A stretch of DNA of 64,000 nucleotides from Hyphomicrobiales bacterium (lineage in GTDB: Bacteria; Pseudomonadota; Alphaproteobacteria; Rhizobiales; Rhizobiaceae). The DNA lies in contig UCKU01000012.1 in assembly GCA_900473185.1 (NCBI GenBank), positions 86,579 to 150,578 of the forward strand. The letters are read 5' to 3'. Numbering within the stretch: position 1 is the stretch's first letter; the number at the start of each line of letters is the position of its first letter. The notes under the pieces were generated by a model. The model was not told the DNA's origin. It saw nothing but the letters and a program-made list of their open reading frames with translations, and searched no databases. Positions 44,414 to 53,686 of this stretch are shown one piece after another. The position numbers and the translations under genes were made by a program.

Positions 44414-45430
44414 ATGAACGGTCTCGGCGGATTGAACAAATCGGAGCATGGTGTCGGTATCGGTCTCGTCCAGCTGCAGCTTCCGGTCACCGTGACAAGG
44501 GAAGACCTTGCGCGCCAGACGCAGGTCATCGTCGATCTCGTCGGCAAGGCGCGACGCAATCAGCCGGGCATGGATCTGGTCGTCTTCCCGGAATATGCCC
44601 TTCATGGCCTGTCGATGGATATCAATCCCGAGATCATGTGCACGCTCGACGGGCAGGAGGTCGCGGCCTTCAAGAAGGCCTGCAGAGACAATGCGATCTG
44701 GGGCTGCTTCTCGATCATGGAGCTTAACCCGGAGGGCATGCCGTATAATTCCGGCATCATCATCGACGACAAGGGCGAACTGAAGCTCTATTACCGCAAG
44801 ATGCATCCTTGGGTGCCTGTCGAGCCATGGGAGCCCGGCAATTTCGGCATTCCCGTCATCGACGGGCCGAAGGGTGCAAAGCTCGCGCTCATCATCTGCC
44901 ATGACGGCATGTTCCCGGAGATGGCGCGCGAATGCGCCTATAAAGGTGCGGAAATCATGCTCCGCACGGCCGGTTACACGGCACCAATCCGCGAAAGCTG
45001 GAAATTCACCAACCAGTCGAACGCCTTTTGCAATCTCATGGTCACAGCAAGCGTCTGCATGTGCGGCTCGGACGGTACATTCGATTCGATGGGCGAAGGC
45101 ATGATCTGCAATTTCGACGGTTCGATCATTGCTCACGGCACATCCGGCCGCGTCAACGAGATCATTACCGCCGAGGTACGTCCCGATCTCGTGCGCGAAG
45201 CGCGACTTGGATGGGGCGTCGAAAACAACATCTACCAGTTCGGTCATCGCGGATATGTCGCGGTCGCCGGCGGCGCTGATGATGCGCCCTATACCTACAT
45301 GCACGACCTCATCGCCGGCAAATACCGCCTTCCTTGGGAAGATCAGGTGAAGATTACGGATGGCACATCCTGTGGCTTTGACAAGCCGGCGCGCCGATAT
45401 GGCGAAACATTCAAACTCGCGGGTGAATAG
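44414..45430 (+). CDS. amiF: Formamidase AmiF (nitrilase superfamily)
   Basis: 338 residues from the ATG at 44414, after AAAGGAG. The nitrilase catalytic triad is visible as Glu60 (VVFPEYALHG), Lys129 (YYRKMHPW) and Cys162 (IICHDGMFPE). Spacing and flanks match AmiF formamidases, which hydrolyse formamide to formate and ammonia. It shares no fold with the FmdA at 35028. It lies between the BMP permeases and biuret hydrolase. A related short-chain amide or ureide could be the real substrate. Confidence 0.92.
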   Translation: MNGLGGLNKSEHGVGIGLVQLQLPVTVTREDLARQTQVIVDLVGKARRNQPGMDLVVFPEYALHGLSMDINPEIMCTLDGQEVAAFKKACRDNAIWGCFSIMELNPEGMPYNSGIIIDDKGELKLYYRKMHPWVPVEPWEPGNFGIPVIDGPKGAKLALIICHDGMFPEMARECAYKGAEIMLRTAGYTAPIRESWKFTNQSNAFCNLMVTASVCMCGSDGTFDSMGEGMICNFDGSIIAHGTSGRVNEIITAEVRPDLVREARLGWGVENNIYQFGHRGYVAVAGGADDAPYTYMHDLIAGKYRLPWEDQVKITDGTSCGFDKPARRYGETFKLAGE

Positions 45431-45442
45431 GAGAAGAAGACG

Positions 45443-46144
45443 ATGGACGCCGTGGTCGAAACCAAAGGATATTATATCGACGCCGATCCCTATGCCTGGC
45501 CCTATAATGGTGCTCTGCGGCCTGACAATACCGCACTCATAATCATCGACATGCAGACCGATTTCTGCGGCAAGGGCGGCTATGTCGATCACATGGGTTA
45601 CGACCTATCGCTGGTGCAGGCGCCGATCGAGCCGATCAAGAAAGTCTTGGCCGCCATGCGGGCCAAGGGCTATCACATCATCCATACACGCGAGGGCCAT
45701 CGCCCCGATCTCGCCGATCTGCCGGCCAACAAGCGCTGGCGCTCACAACGCATCGGCGCCGGCATCGGCGATCCAGGCCCTTGCGGGCGCATCCTGACCC
45801 GTGGCGAACCCGGTTGGGACATCATTCCAGAGCTCTACCCTGTCGAAGGCGAGACAATTATCGACAAGCCCGGTAAGGGCTCTTTCTGCGCCACCGATCT
45901 GGAACTGATCCTCAACCAGAAGCGCATCGAGAATATCATCCTGACCGGCATCACCACCGATGTCTGCGTTTCCACCACCATGCGCGAGGCGAACGACCGC
46001 GGCTATGAATGCCTACTTCTGGAAGACTGCTGCGGCGCGACCGACTACGGCAACCACCTCGCCGCCATCAAGATGGTGAAGATGCAGGGCGGCGTCTTCG
46101 GCTCCGTCTCCAATTCTCAAACGCTTGTGGGCCAACTGCCATGA
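45443..46144 (+). CDS. biuH: Biuret hydrolase BiuH (isochorismatase-like)
   Basis: 233 residues, 12 bases after amiF, with AGGAGAAG before the ATG. The catalytic triad is in the positions published for the R. leguminosarum enzyme: Asp36 (IIIDMQTDF), Lys142 ([10 protein letters not shown]) and Cys175 ([15 protein letters not shown]). The surrounding sequence agrees with that enzyme as far as I recall it. BiuH converts biuret to allophanate and ammonia in the cytoplasm. No cyanuric acid hydrolase or allophanate hydrolase is seen in the window. It overlaps the ATPase gene (ATGA). Confidence 0.92.
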   Translation: MDAVVETKGYYIDADPYAWPYNGALRPDNTALIIIDMQTDFCGKGGYVDHMGYDLSLVQAPIEPIKKVLAAMRAKGYHIIHTREGHRPDLADLPANKRWRSQRIGAGIGDPGPCGRILTRGEPGWDIIPELYPVEGETIIDKPGKGSFCATDLELILNQKRIENIILTGITTDVCVSTTMREANDRGYECLLLEDCCGATDYGNHLAAIKMVKMQGGVFGSVSNSQTLVGQLP

Positions 46145-47691
46145 ATACGGTCCGCGACACTCCCCTCCCGCAGGCCGGCAAGGCCGTCGGCATCGACACC
46201 ATCGACATGACGATGCGCTTCGGCAGCTTCACCGCGCTCGACCATGTCTCGATCAAAGTGCCCTCGGGCAGCTTCCATGCACTGCTCGGCGAAAACGGCG
46301 CCGGCAAATCGACCCTCGTCAAATGCATCATGGGCTTCTACCACGCCACATCAGGCGCGCTTTCCGTCGATGGCCGCGAAGTGGCGATCGCTTCGCCGAA
46401 GGATGCGGCAACCTATGGGCTCGGAATGGTCTATCAGCACTTCACGCTGGTCCCCTCGCTGACGGGCGCCGAAAACCTCGTCATCAGCCGCGCTGAAGTG
46501 CCTGCTATCTTCAACTGGGCAAAGGAGCGCAAGGATCTTGCTGCCTTCATGGAGCGCATGCCCTTCAAGATCCCGCTCGACCGGCCGGTGAGTGAACTTG
46601 CCGCCGGCGAAAAGCAGAACCTTGAGATCGTCAAGCAGCTTTACCTCGGTCGCTCCTTCCTAGTTCTCGATGAGCCGACCTCGGTGCTGACGCCTGCCGA
46701 GGCAGACGAGATGCTCGGCCTCGTGCGCGCCATGACCGAGCGCGGCGAACTGACCGTGCTGATGATCTCCCACAAATTCCACGAGGTCACAAAATTTGCC
46801 GATGCCGTCTCCATCCTGCGGCGCGGTAAGCTGGTGGGCACCGGCAAGGTGGGCGAACTCTCCACCGCCGACATGGCGGCGATGATGATCGGCGACGTCA
46901 AACTGGCCGAACTCGACACCCGCGTTCCGATTTCCGAAAGCGCGAAACCCGTGCTGACGGTCGAGCAGGTCAAGGCGCCGGACCGTTCAGGTCTCAAGAC
47001 CATCGAGATCGACAATCTCACTGTTCGCTCCGGCGAGATCGTCGGTATTGCCGGCATATCGGGCAATGGCCAGAAGGAACTGACGGAAATCCTCGCCGGT
47101 CAACGACCGACGGATACCGGCCGCGTCAGTGTCAAAGGCGAGACCTACGGCGCGACGCGCCCGGAGACCCGCAAGAACAATGTCCGCTTCATCCCCGAGG
47201 AGCCCCTGCAAAATGCCTGCGCCCCGCGCATGACGGTCAGCGAAAACCTCGCCTTCCGCACCTTCGATCTCAAGGCTGATGGTAAGGATGCGATCTGGCT
47301 GAACAAGGCCAAGATGAAGAAACGCGCCACCGACCTGATCTTCGATTTTAAAGTCAAGACGGCCTCTTCCTCCTCGCCGATTGCGGCGCTTTCGGGCGGC
47401 AATGTGCAGCGCGCCGTGCTCGCCCGCGAACTGACGGGCGAGGTCGATCTGCTGATCGTCTCCAACCCCTGTTTCGGCCTCGATTTCTCGGCCGTCGCCG
47501 AGATCCGTGCCCGCATCATGAAGGCCCGCAATTCCGGTACGGCCGTACTGCTGCTTTCCGAAGACCTTGATGAGCTGCTCGAAATGTCCGACCGCATCAT
47601 GGTGATTTCCGAAGGCAAGCTGGTCTACGAGACACCGGCACTCTCGGCCGATATCGGCGTCATCGGCGCACATATGGCAGGACATCACTGA
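46141..47691 (+). CDS. BMP-type ABC transporter ATP-binding protein (two domains)
   Basis: 516 residues, overlapping biuH by four bases. The first ATPase domain is canonical: [14 protein letters not shown] near residue 55, [15 protein letters not shown] and [13 protein letters not shown]. The second is degenerate, as usual for nucleoside/sugar type ATPases: [29 protein letters not shown], and [13 protein letters not shown], in which the Walker B glutamate is replaced. It energises the permeases at 42323 and 43453. The gene sits between two hydrolases, so transport and catabolism are co-transcribed. Confidence 0.92.
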   Translation: MNTVRDTPLPQAGKAVGIDTIDMTMRFGSFTALDHVSIKVPSGSFHALLGENGAGKSTLVKCIMGFYHATSGALSVDGREVAIASPKDAATYGLGMVYQHFTLVPSLTGAENLVISRAEVPAIFNWAKERKDLAAFMERMPFKIPLDRPVSELAAGEKQNLEIVKQLYLGRSFLVLDEPTSVLTPAEADEMLGLVRAMTERGELTVLMISHKFHEVTKFADAVSILRRGKLVGTGKVGELSTADMAAMMIGDVKLAELDTRVPISESAKPVLTVEQVKAPDRSGLKTIEIDNLTVRSGEIVGIAGISGNGQKELTEILAGQRPTDTGRVSVKGETYGATRPETRKNNVRFIPEEPLQNACAPRMTVSENLAFRTFDLKADGKDAIWLNKAKMKKRATDLIFDFKVKTASSSSPIAALSGGNVQRAVLARELTGEVDLLIVSNPCFGLDFSAVAEIRARIMKARNSGTAVLLLSEDLDELLEMSDRIMVISEGKLVYETPALSADIGVIGAHMAGHH

Positions 47692-48359
47692 TGGCGGAGA
47701 TCAAGGCAGAACCCTTCGACTTCCCGGCGAAACATGACCAACTGGCCCTCATCGTCATCGACATGCAGCGTGATTTCGCCGAGCCTGGCGGCTTTGGCGC
47801 CAGCCTTGGCAACGATGTCAGCCGCATCACCAGGATCGTGCCCGACGTCAAACGCCTCATCCAGGGCTTCCGCAATGCCGGCCTGCCGGTGATCCACACG
47901 ATGGAATGTCACAGGTCCGACCTCTCGGACTTGCCGCCGGCAAAACGCGACCGCGGCAACCCGACGCTCCGGATCGGTGATGAAGGCCCAATGGGCCGCA
48001 TCCTCATCTCGGGAGAACCCGGCACCGCGATCCTGCCGGAACTTGCGCCGCTCAAGGGCGAAGTGGTCATCGAAAAGCCTGGCAAGGGTGCCTTCTACGC
48101 CACCGAGCTCGGCGATGTGCTGCAGCGGAAGGGCATCAAGCAGCTTGTCTTTGCCGGCGTCACAACCGAAGTCTGCGTCCAGACGACCATGCGCGAGGCG
48201 AATGACCGCGGCTATGAATGCCTGCTCGCCGAGGAGGCGACGGAAAGCTACTTTCCCGAATTTAAGGCGGCCGCCATCGCCATGATCCGCGCCCAGGGCG
48301 CGATCGTCGGCTGGACGGCGCATGTCGACGACATCCTGGAGAGCATCGCCCATGCCTGA
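47691..48359 (+). CDS. Isochorismatase-like cysteine hydrolase, candidate triuret hydrolase
   Basis: 222 residues, starting in the ATPase stop (TGATG). The triad is Asp24 (IVIDMQRDF), Lys129 (VIEKPGKGAF) and Cys162 ([15 protein letters not shown]). It is a clear paralogue of BiuH four genes earlier in type but with a different substrate region. Triuret hydrolases (TrtA) are close relatives of biuret hydrolases and occur beside them, so triuret is the leading guess. A carbamoyl-amide or ureidoacrylate-type substrate is an alternative. Confidence 0.8.
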   Translation: MAEIKAEPFDFPAKHDQLALIVIDMQRDFAEPGGFGASLGNDVSRITRIVPDVKRLIQGFRNAGLPVIHTMECHRSDLSDLPPAKRDRGNPTLRIGDEGPMGRILISGEPGTAILPELAPLKGEVVIEKPGKGAFYATELGDVLQRKGIKQLVFAGVTTEVCVQTTMREANDRGYECLLAEEATESYFPEFKAAAIAMIRAQGAIVGWTAHVDDILESIAHA

Positions 48360-48705
48360 GACCACCCGCGAACTCTTGACTTCAGACGGCTGGAAGACAC
48401 TTGAATTCGGCCCCTTCCGCGATGAAGTGACGATCCATTGGATCCGTCCTTTCGACGGCGACCAGCCGGGCGTAGCGCTGTTGAAATATGAAGCCGGCGC
48501 CAGCGTTCCCCGTCATCGGCATGAAGGACTGGAAACCATCCTCGTCCTCGACGGTGTGCAATCGGACGAAGCGGGCGACTACGGCCGCGGCAGCTATATC
48601 GTCAATGCGCCGGGCACCGAACATTCTGTCTGGAGTGATACCGGCTGCGTGGTGCTGATCCAATGGGACAGGCCGGTGAAAATACTGGGAGAGGAAGCAG
48701 CGTAA
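48352..48705 (+). CDS. Cupin-domain protein (ChrR-like fold)
   Basis: 117 residues from the ATG at 48352, overlapping the previous gene by eight bases. It is a single cupin with the metal-ligand pattern HRHEGLETILVLDG and a second-motif histidine in PGTEHSVW. Small cupins of this kind bind a metal and may be enzymes or sensors. As the last gene of the amiF/biuH operon it may act on a pathway intermediate. No reaction is assigned. Confidence 0.8.
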   Translation: MPETTRELLTSDGWKTLEFGPFRDEVTIHWIRPFDGDQPGVALLKYEAGASVPRHRHEGLETILVLDGVQSDEAGDYGRGSYIVNAPGTEHSVWSDTGCVVLIQWDRPVKILGEEAA

Positions 48706-48741
48706 ATTCGACAGTACCTGCTTCGTCAACCTAACGACTGA

Positions 48742-48769
48742 GCGAGGCTGGCGGCCAGGCCAGCCTCGC
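48742..48769. terminator. Bidirectional hairpin between convergent operons
   Basis: GCGAGGCTGGC (48742-48752) and GCCAGCCTCGC (48759-48769) form a perfect 11-pair stem with a six-base loop. No T-run is present on either side. It lies between the convergent cupin and dctP genes. Confidence 0.65.
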
Positions 48770-48782
48770 GTTCAGAGCTTGT

Positions 48783-49781
48783 TCAGGCCGATTGGACGGC
48801 CTTGATACGGTCGAGGCCACCGACGATGGGGGCGAAATCGTCCCAGACGCCCTGAGCGCCCTTCTGCCATTCATCGAAGGCTTCCGGCTTCAACAGCTTG
48901 CCGCCGTTCTTCAGCGAAATTTCGACCGATGCCGCCTCGTCATCGACGATGAGCTGGTTGAAGTGGGCTGCGCCTTCCGTGGATGCCTGCTGGAAAACGG
49001 CCTTCTGCTCTTCGTTCAAACCGCCCCAGAAGGTCGAAGAATAATAGATGATGCCCGACGCCCAGATGTGGCCGGTCTCGGTCATGTAGGGCACGACCTC
49101 ATAGAGCTTGAAGCCGGCATAGGCCGATTTGGTGAGATCCATCGCGTCGGCAACACCGGTTGCCAGTGCGTTATAGGTCTCGGTGATCGGGATGCCGATC
49201 GGCGTCGTGCCGAACGCGCTCCAGAGCTTGGTGTGCAACGGGCTCTGGATGACGCGGATACGCTTGCCCTTCAGCTGTTCTGGACGCGTCACCGGTTCCT
49301 TGGTCAGCAGATGACGGGCGCCGTAATTGATGAAATCGCCGACGACGAAATTCTGCGCCTGCAGCTTGCCCTTCAGATCGGCGCCGACATCCCCGCTGAC
49401 GGTGCGGCGGACATGGTCGGCATCGCGGAACAAGAAGGGAAGGTCGAGAATCTGCAGCTCCGGCGCCCAGCCAGACAGCGAGGAAACCGTCGAAAGGCTG
49501 GCATGGATGGAGCCGAGGCGAACGCCTTCCGCCACTTCCTTTTCGCCGCCGAGCGCACCGCTCTTGACGATGTTGAACTTGAACTGGCCCGGCAGCTTGG
49601 CTTCGACCAGCTCGCTGATCTTTACCCAGATCTTCGTCTCCGGCTTATCGTCGCCGAGCAGCGAGGCGATCGTGATCGTCGTTGTGCGGGCAGCCGCCGT
49701 GCGAACGAAAGCCGGGGCGGCAAGGGCGGTTCCGGCAATTGCGGCGGTCTTCAGGAAATTGCGTCGGTTGAAGTTGTCCAT
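48783..49781 (-). CDS. TRAP transporter solute-binding protein (DctP family)
   Basis: 332 residues from the ATG at 49781. A twin-arginine signal (DNFNRRNFLKTAAIAGTALAAPAFVRTAAA) precedes a DctP fold (ITIASLLGDDKPETKIWVKISELVEAKLPGQFKFNIV; GARHLLTKEPVTRPEQLKGKRIRVIQSP). The R of KGKRIRVIQSP is the usual carboxylate-binding arginine. The ligand should therefore be an organic acid, possibly a sulfonate. It is downstream of the fused membrane subunit on the same strand. Confidence 0.9.
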   Translation of the reverse strand: MDNFNRRNFLKTAAIAGTALAAPAFVRTAAARTTTITIASLLGDDKPETKIWVKISELVEAKLPGQFKFNIVKSGALGGEKEVAEGVRLGSIHASLSTVSSLSGWAPELQILDLPFLFRDADHVRRTVSGDVGADLKGKLQAQNFVVGDFINYGARHLLTKEPVTRPEQLKGKRIRVIQSPLHTKLWSAFGTTPIGIPITETYNALATGVADAMDLTKSAYAGFKLYEVVPYMTETGHIWASGIIYYSSTFWGGLNEEQKAVFQQASTEGAAHFNQLIVDDEAASVEISLKNGGKLLKPEAFDEWQKGAQGVWDDFAPIVGGLDRIKAVQSA

Positions 49782-49798
49782 GAATAAGGTCCTGTCGG

Positions 49799-51628
49799 TT
49801 AGAAGATGATCGCCCAGGCGCAAAGGATTGCGAGGGAAACGAGAAGAGCAAGCAGATAGGGAACGACCGCCTTGAACAGGGCGGAGGCTGGAATGCGGGT
49901 CACGCCGCTGACGACGAAGATCAGCATGCCGAGCGGCGGCGTCAGGCCGTGGATCATCAGGTTAACGACGATGATGACGCCGAAATGGATTGGATCGATG
50001 CCTGCGGCGACGGCGGCCGGCAACAGGATCGGCCCGAAGAGCAGGATCGCCGCGCCGATGTCGAGAACAAGGCCAACGACCAGCAGGATGACGTTGGACA
50101 GCAGGATGACGGCAAGCGCGCTGCCGCCGAGCACCGTCGTCAGATGAGAGATCAGGCCCGAGACATCATCGACAGCCAGGAGGAAGGCGAAGGGACCAGC
50201 CGTGCCGATCAGCAGGCCGATCGCCGCGGCTTCGACGGCCGCCTGCCGGAAGGCGGCGTAAAGCGAATACACGCCAAGCCGCGCACCGACGCCGAGCAGG
50301 AAGGTGTAGAAGGCGGCCAGGGCCGCGGCCTCCGTCGTCGTGACGATGCCGATGCGGATGCCGACCACGACGATGACACCGAGACCGAAAGCCGGAATTG
50401 CCTGGACGGCCGACTGCCAGCGCTGCGCGGATGTGGCCCGGGGCAGCGGCGCCTGGTCGCGAACCGTCAGATGGATGGCAACGCCAAGGCAGATCGCCAT
50501 CAGCCCGCCGGCGAAGAAGCCTCCTACCAGCAGTGAGCCAACCGAAAGATTGGTGGCGGTTGCCAGGATCAGGAAGGCGATCGATGGTGGAATGACATTG
50601 TCGAGCACCGAGGTCGCCGCGATGATAGCTGCGGCCTTGGCCGGCGGATAGCCGTGGCGGACGAGTTCGGGCTGGAAGGTGGACGCACCGAAGGCGGCGT
50701 TAGCAACCGAGGAGCCGGAGGCACCGGAAAAGAGCACGCTGGTGAGCAGCGTCGTCTGAGCGAGACCGGCACGGCGATGACCGACCATGGCTGCGGCGAA
50801 ACGCACGAGTTGGTTAGCAACACCCGATGCCGTCAACAGCCCGCCAGCAAGCAAGAAGAAGGGGATGGCAAGCAGCAGAAATTTCGAGATACCGGTGACG
50901 GTCGATGACACGATGGCCGGTTCCGGCAGGCTGCTGCCGAAGGCAATCACCACATAGGCGGCGGCAAGGAAGGCATGCGGCAAGGGTGCTGCAAGCACGA
51001 GGCCGATCGCGGCAATCAGACCGAGAAAGATGCTGGGCGGCCAGTCGAGTTCGACAGAGACAAAGGGAATGCCGGCATAGAGAGCCACGCCAATTACGAG
51101 GGAGAGCAGGACCGGCCAAGCCTTTCCTTCGCCGATGCGCTGCAGCAGAAGAACGACGAGGATCAGCGCGCCGCCGGCGCCGAGAAAGCCGAAGCGGATC
51201 CATTCCGGCACGCCGAGCGTCGGAGAGACGCCGCCGAGCATGGTCATGATCTCGCTGCCGCCGAAGCTCAGGATCAGGCCGGACAGCACGGTAAAGACGT
51301 CTGCCGCCACCTGCGTTGCCGGATGAAGGCGCTCCGGCATCATCTTGACGAAGACGTCAAGGCGCATGGCGAGCGCACTGTTGAGGCTGAGCGGCGCGCC
51401 GAGCGCGATCAGCAGCACATGCAGCCAGATGCCGAGATCTTCCGCACCGATGAAGCCAGCAGCGAAGAAATAGCGCATGCAGACCGTCACCAGCACCATG
51501 AAGAGCAGCATAGCAAGCACAAGGGCCGCACTCACACCGAGCACACCTTCGATCGCCTTCAGGATGCGGGCTGCAAGCCCGTTACCTGTCGTCTCCTGTT
51601 CGGCTGGGTGGAATTCGCTTGCTGCCAC
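49799..51628 (-). CDS. Fused TRAP transporter membrane subunit (DctQ-DctM)
   Basis: 609 residues from a GTG at 51628. The first 170 residues are the four-helix DctQ part (VLVTVCMRYFFAAGFIGAEDLGIWLHVLLIALGAPLSL). The rest is the multi-helix DctM part (PFFLLAGGLLTASGVANQLVRFAAAMVGHRRAGLA; SGASGSSVANAAFGASTFQPELVRHGYPPAKAAAIIAATSVLDNVIPPSIAFLIL). Such fusions are known for the sialic acid SiaQM type. It transports the ligand delivered by the DctP protein using a sodium or proton gradient. Confidence 0.92.
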   Translation of the reverse strand: MAASEFHPAEQETTGNGLAARILKAIEGVLGVSAALVLAMLLFMVLVTVCMRYFFAAGFIGAEDLGIWLHVLLIALGAPLSLNSALAMRLDVFVKMMPERLHPATQVAADVFTVLSGLILSFGGSEIMTMLGGVSPTLGVPEWIRFGFLGAGGALILVVLLLQRIGEGKAWPVLLSLVIGVALYAGIPFVSVELDWPPSIFLGLIAAIGLVLAAPLPHAFLAAAYVVIAFGSSLPEPAIVSSTVTGISKFLLLAIPFFLLAGGLLTASGVANQLVRFAAAMVGHRRAGLAQTTLLTSVLFSGASGSSVANAAFGASTFQPELVRHGYPPAKAAAIIAATSVLDNVIPPSIAFLILATATNLSVGSLLVGGFFAGGLMAICLGVAIHLTVRDQAPLPRATSAQRWQSAVQAIPAFGLGVIVVVGIRIGIVTTTEAAALAAFYTFLLGVGARLGVYSLYAAFRQAAVEAAAIGLLIGTAGPFAFLLAVDDVSGLISHLTTVLGGSALAVILLSNVILLVVGLVLDIGAAILLFGPILLPAAVAAGIDPIHFGVIIVVNLMIHGLTPPLGMLIFVVSGVTRIPASALFKAVVPYLLALLVSLAILCAWAIIF

Positions 51629-51652
51629 AGAACTTGCTTTCTTGCCGGAGGA

Positions 51653-52783
51653 TCAGGCGCTCTTGACGGTGGAAAGGTCGCGATCAAAGAGCGTCGACCA
51701 AGTGTAGTTGCGCGCCTTCGACACTTGCCTGCTGACATCGAGACGCGGCAGAACCTTTTCGCCGAAACGATAGGCTTCCTCAAGCAGCGGCATGCCGGAA
51801 AGAATAAAGGTTTCGACGCCGGCGTTCTGATAGGCCTCCAGCGTGCGCAGCACCGTATCGGGCGAGCCGACGATTGCCGTGCCGGGACCGGGCCGTACCA
51901 GGCCGATGCCAGCCCAGAGATTGGGCGCCACTTCGAGATCACGCAGGTTGTCCGGCTTCAGGCCACCATGCAGCGCGGTCATGCGCTGCTGGCCGACCGA
52001 ATCGCTGCGGGCAACGAAGCGCTGGTTGGCGGCGATCGCCGCATCGTCCATGCGCCCATAAAGATCGGCGGCGGCTTCCCACGCCTTATCGTCCGTGTCA
52101 CGCACGATCACGTAGAGGCGAATGCCATATTCGAGTTCGCGCTCGTATTGGGCGGCGCGCGCCTTCACGGCCTCGACCTTGCCCTTGATCTGCTCGGGCG
52201 TTTCGCCCCAGGAAAGATAGGTATCGACGTGCTTTGCCGCGACATCGAGCGCTTTGTCGGAGGAACCGCCGAACCAAAGTGGTGGAGGGGCAATGCTTTC
52301 GCCGACCGGAAGCGCGAGCTTGGCGCCATCGGTGGAGAAATACTTGCCCTGATAGGTGACGCTTTCACCGGCAAAGAGTCGATGCCAGAGCTGTAGATAT
52401 TCGTCCGCCATGTCGTAGCGTTCGTCATGAGGCAGCATCATGCCATAGGCGCCGAGCATCTTGGCATCGCCTGAGACGACGTTGATCAGCAGGCGGCCGC
52501 GAGCAAATTCCTGAAAAGTCGCGGCCATCTTGGCCAGCAGCGTCGGCGCGACGAGACCGGGATGGATGGCGACGAGAAAACGCAGCCGTTCGGTATAGGA
52601 AAGCAGCGCGCTTGCCAGCACCCAGACATCGTGGGCGCCGGTTGCAAAGAGTGCGCCGGTATAACCCAGATGATCGTAAGCCTGGGCGAGCTGCTTATAA
52701 TAGCCGTAATCGACCTGACGCGAGCCTTCCGGCTGCCACGGATAGGCGCCGTCGGGTGCGCACATATACCAGAAGACGTTCAT
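51653..52783 (-). CDS. SsuD-like FMNH2-dependent monooxygenase (luciferase family)
   Basis: 376 residues from the ATG at 52783. It is clearly related to alkanesulfonate monooxygenase SsuD (NVFWYMCAPDGAYPWQPEGSRQVDYGYYKQLAQAYDHLGYTGALFATG; RTDSVGQQRM-like ARSDSVGQQRMTALHGG; PNLWAGIGLVRPGPGTAIVG). Arg297 of SsuD is kept at position 297. The SsuD His228 position reads Tyr224 here (GIRLYVIVRDT), and the loop that carries SsuD Cys54 is shortened to ATGAHDVW without cysteine. The substrate is therefore probably not a simple alkanesulfonate. No flavin reductase gene is adjacent. Confidence 0.85.
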   Translation of the reverse strand: MNVFWYMCAPDGAYPWQPEGSRQVDYGYYKQLAQAYDHLGYTGALFATGAHDVWVLASALLSYTERLRFLVAIHPGLVAPTLLAKMAATFQEFARGRLLINVVSGDAKMLGAYGMMLPHDERYDMADEYLQLWHRLFAGESVTYQGKYFSTDGAKLALPVGESIAPPPLWFGGSSDKALDVAAKHVDTYLSWGETPEQIKGKVEAVKARAAQYERELEYGIRLYVIVRDTDDKAWEAAADLYGRMDDAAIAANQRFVARSDSVGQQRMTALHGGLKPDNLRDLEVAPNLWAGIGLVRPGPGTAIVGSPDTVLRTLEAYQNAGVETFILSGMPLLEEAYRFGEKVLPRLDVSRQVSKARNYTWSTLFDRDLSTVKSA

Positions 52784-52793
52784 TTCCGGCTCC

Positions 52794-53645
52794 TCACTTC
52801 GTTGCGTCCAGCGGTCCGCCAATGGCGACCGCGCGATCAAAATGGCCGTGGCGAAAGAGCGTGTCGGCTTCCTCCTGCTGTTCGGCCAGCACTGCCGCAT
52901 CGATCGGCACGACCGAGAAATCGCGTGAGCGCACCACCCTCTCCCAGGCCTCGGCGTCGGTACCGCTATGGTCGTTTTCCGCCAGAAGGTGAGCTGCCTT
53001 TACCGGATCGGCGGCGATCTCACTGCCAACACGGGCAAGCTCCGAGGCAATACCGGCAATTTCACCGGGGGAAAGCCCGATGCGCGCAAGGGTCCAGAAG
53101 AGCGACCGGTTGGGGATGGTGGCGCCACAGCGAACGATGAGACGAAGATCCGGCCGGCCGATCGCCTTCTCCAGCCGCGGCGACATGGCAACCCAGGCAT
53201 CGACCCTGCCCTCCAGCAGTTCCGTCAGCGAATCCCGTGTGCCGCTTTCGATGCGCTTGACGTCACCAAGCGCGAGATCCTCGCCCTCTAGGCTGCGAGC
53301 GAGCAGATAGGTGTGAAACGAACCATCAATCAAGGAGATCTTTCGTCCGGCAAGAGCGGCGACCGAACCGATATCGCTGTCGGCACGCACGAAGATCGCG
53401 CCATTGGCAGGCCGGGGCGCGGATGCGGCGACATATTCCACGCAGAGGCCGCGGGCGTCCGCCTCGATGGGCGGCGTCGAGCCGGTTCCGCCGACATGAA
53501 TCGCGCCGCTTTGGAGAAGCGAGGCCGTATCACGGCCCTCGCTATAGGAGACGAAGATCGGATCAAGCCCGAAGAAGGCGCCGGGCCAGACGCTGGCGAG
53601 CCGCAAGTGGAGATTATTGGGGTGAACGCCGATTCTCATCTTCAT
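52794..53645 (-). CDS. SsuA-like solute-binding-fold protein without signal peptide
   Basis: About 283 residues from the ATG at 53645; an ATG at 53639 is equally possible. The fold resembles SsuA/NMT1-type binding proteins (HVGGTGSTPPIEADARGLCVEYVAASAPRPANGAIFVRADSDIGSVAALAGRKISLIDGSFHTYLLARSL). The N-terminus MKMRIGVHPNNLHLRLASVWP goes straight into the first strand with no export signal. No ABC permease or ATPase is nearby. It may be a cytoplasmic sensor, like NasS, or an enzyme built on this fold, but the DszB catalytic cysteine position is not conserved. Confidence 0.78.
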   Translation of the reverse strand: MKMRIGVHPNNLHLRLASVWPGAFFGLDPIFVSYSEGRDTASLLQSGAIHVGGTGSTPPIEADARGLCVEYVAASAPRPANGAIFVRADSDIGSVAALAGRKISLIDGSFHTYLLARSLEGEDLALGDVKRIESGTRDSLTELLEGRVDAWVAMSPRLEKAIGRPDLRLIVRCGATIPNRSLFWTLARIGLSPGEIAGIASELARVGSEIAADPVKAAHLLAENDHSGTDAEAWERVVRSRDFSVVPIDAAVLAEQQEEADTLFRHGHFDRAVAIGGPLDATK

Positions 53646-53674
53646 TCCGCATGCGATTATCATTGCGATCAATC

Positions 53675-53686
53675 TACTTTTTTGTA
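53675..53686. promoter_or_regulatory. Candidate ArsR operator, copy 1
   Basis: TACTTTTTTGTA (inverted TAC/GTA ends around a T-tract), 30 bases upstream of the monooxygenase-cluster start. An exact copy lies at 53825-53836. Confidence 0.55.

Noticed and set aside
52794..53645. DszB-type desulfinase
   Set aside because: The fold is similar, but the residue matching the DszB catalytic cysteine appears to be asparagine (HPNNLH), so enzyme activity was not claimed.
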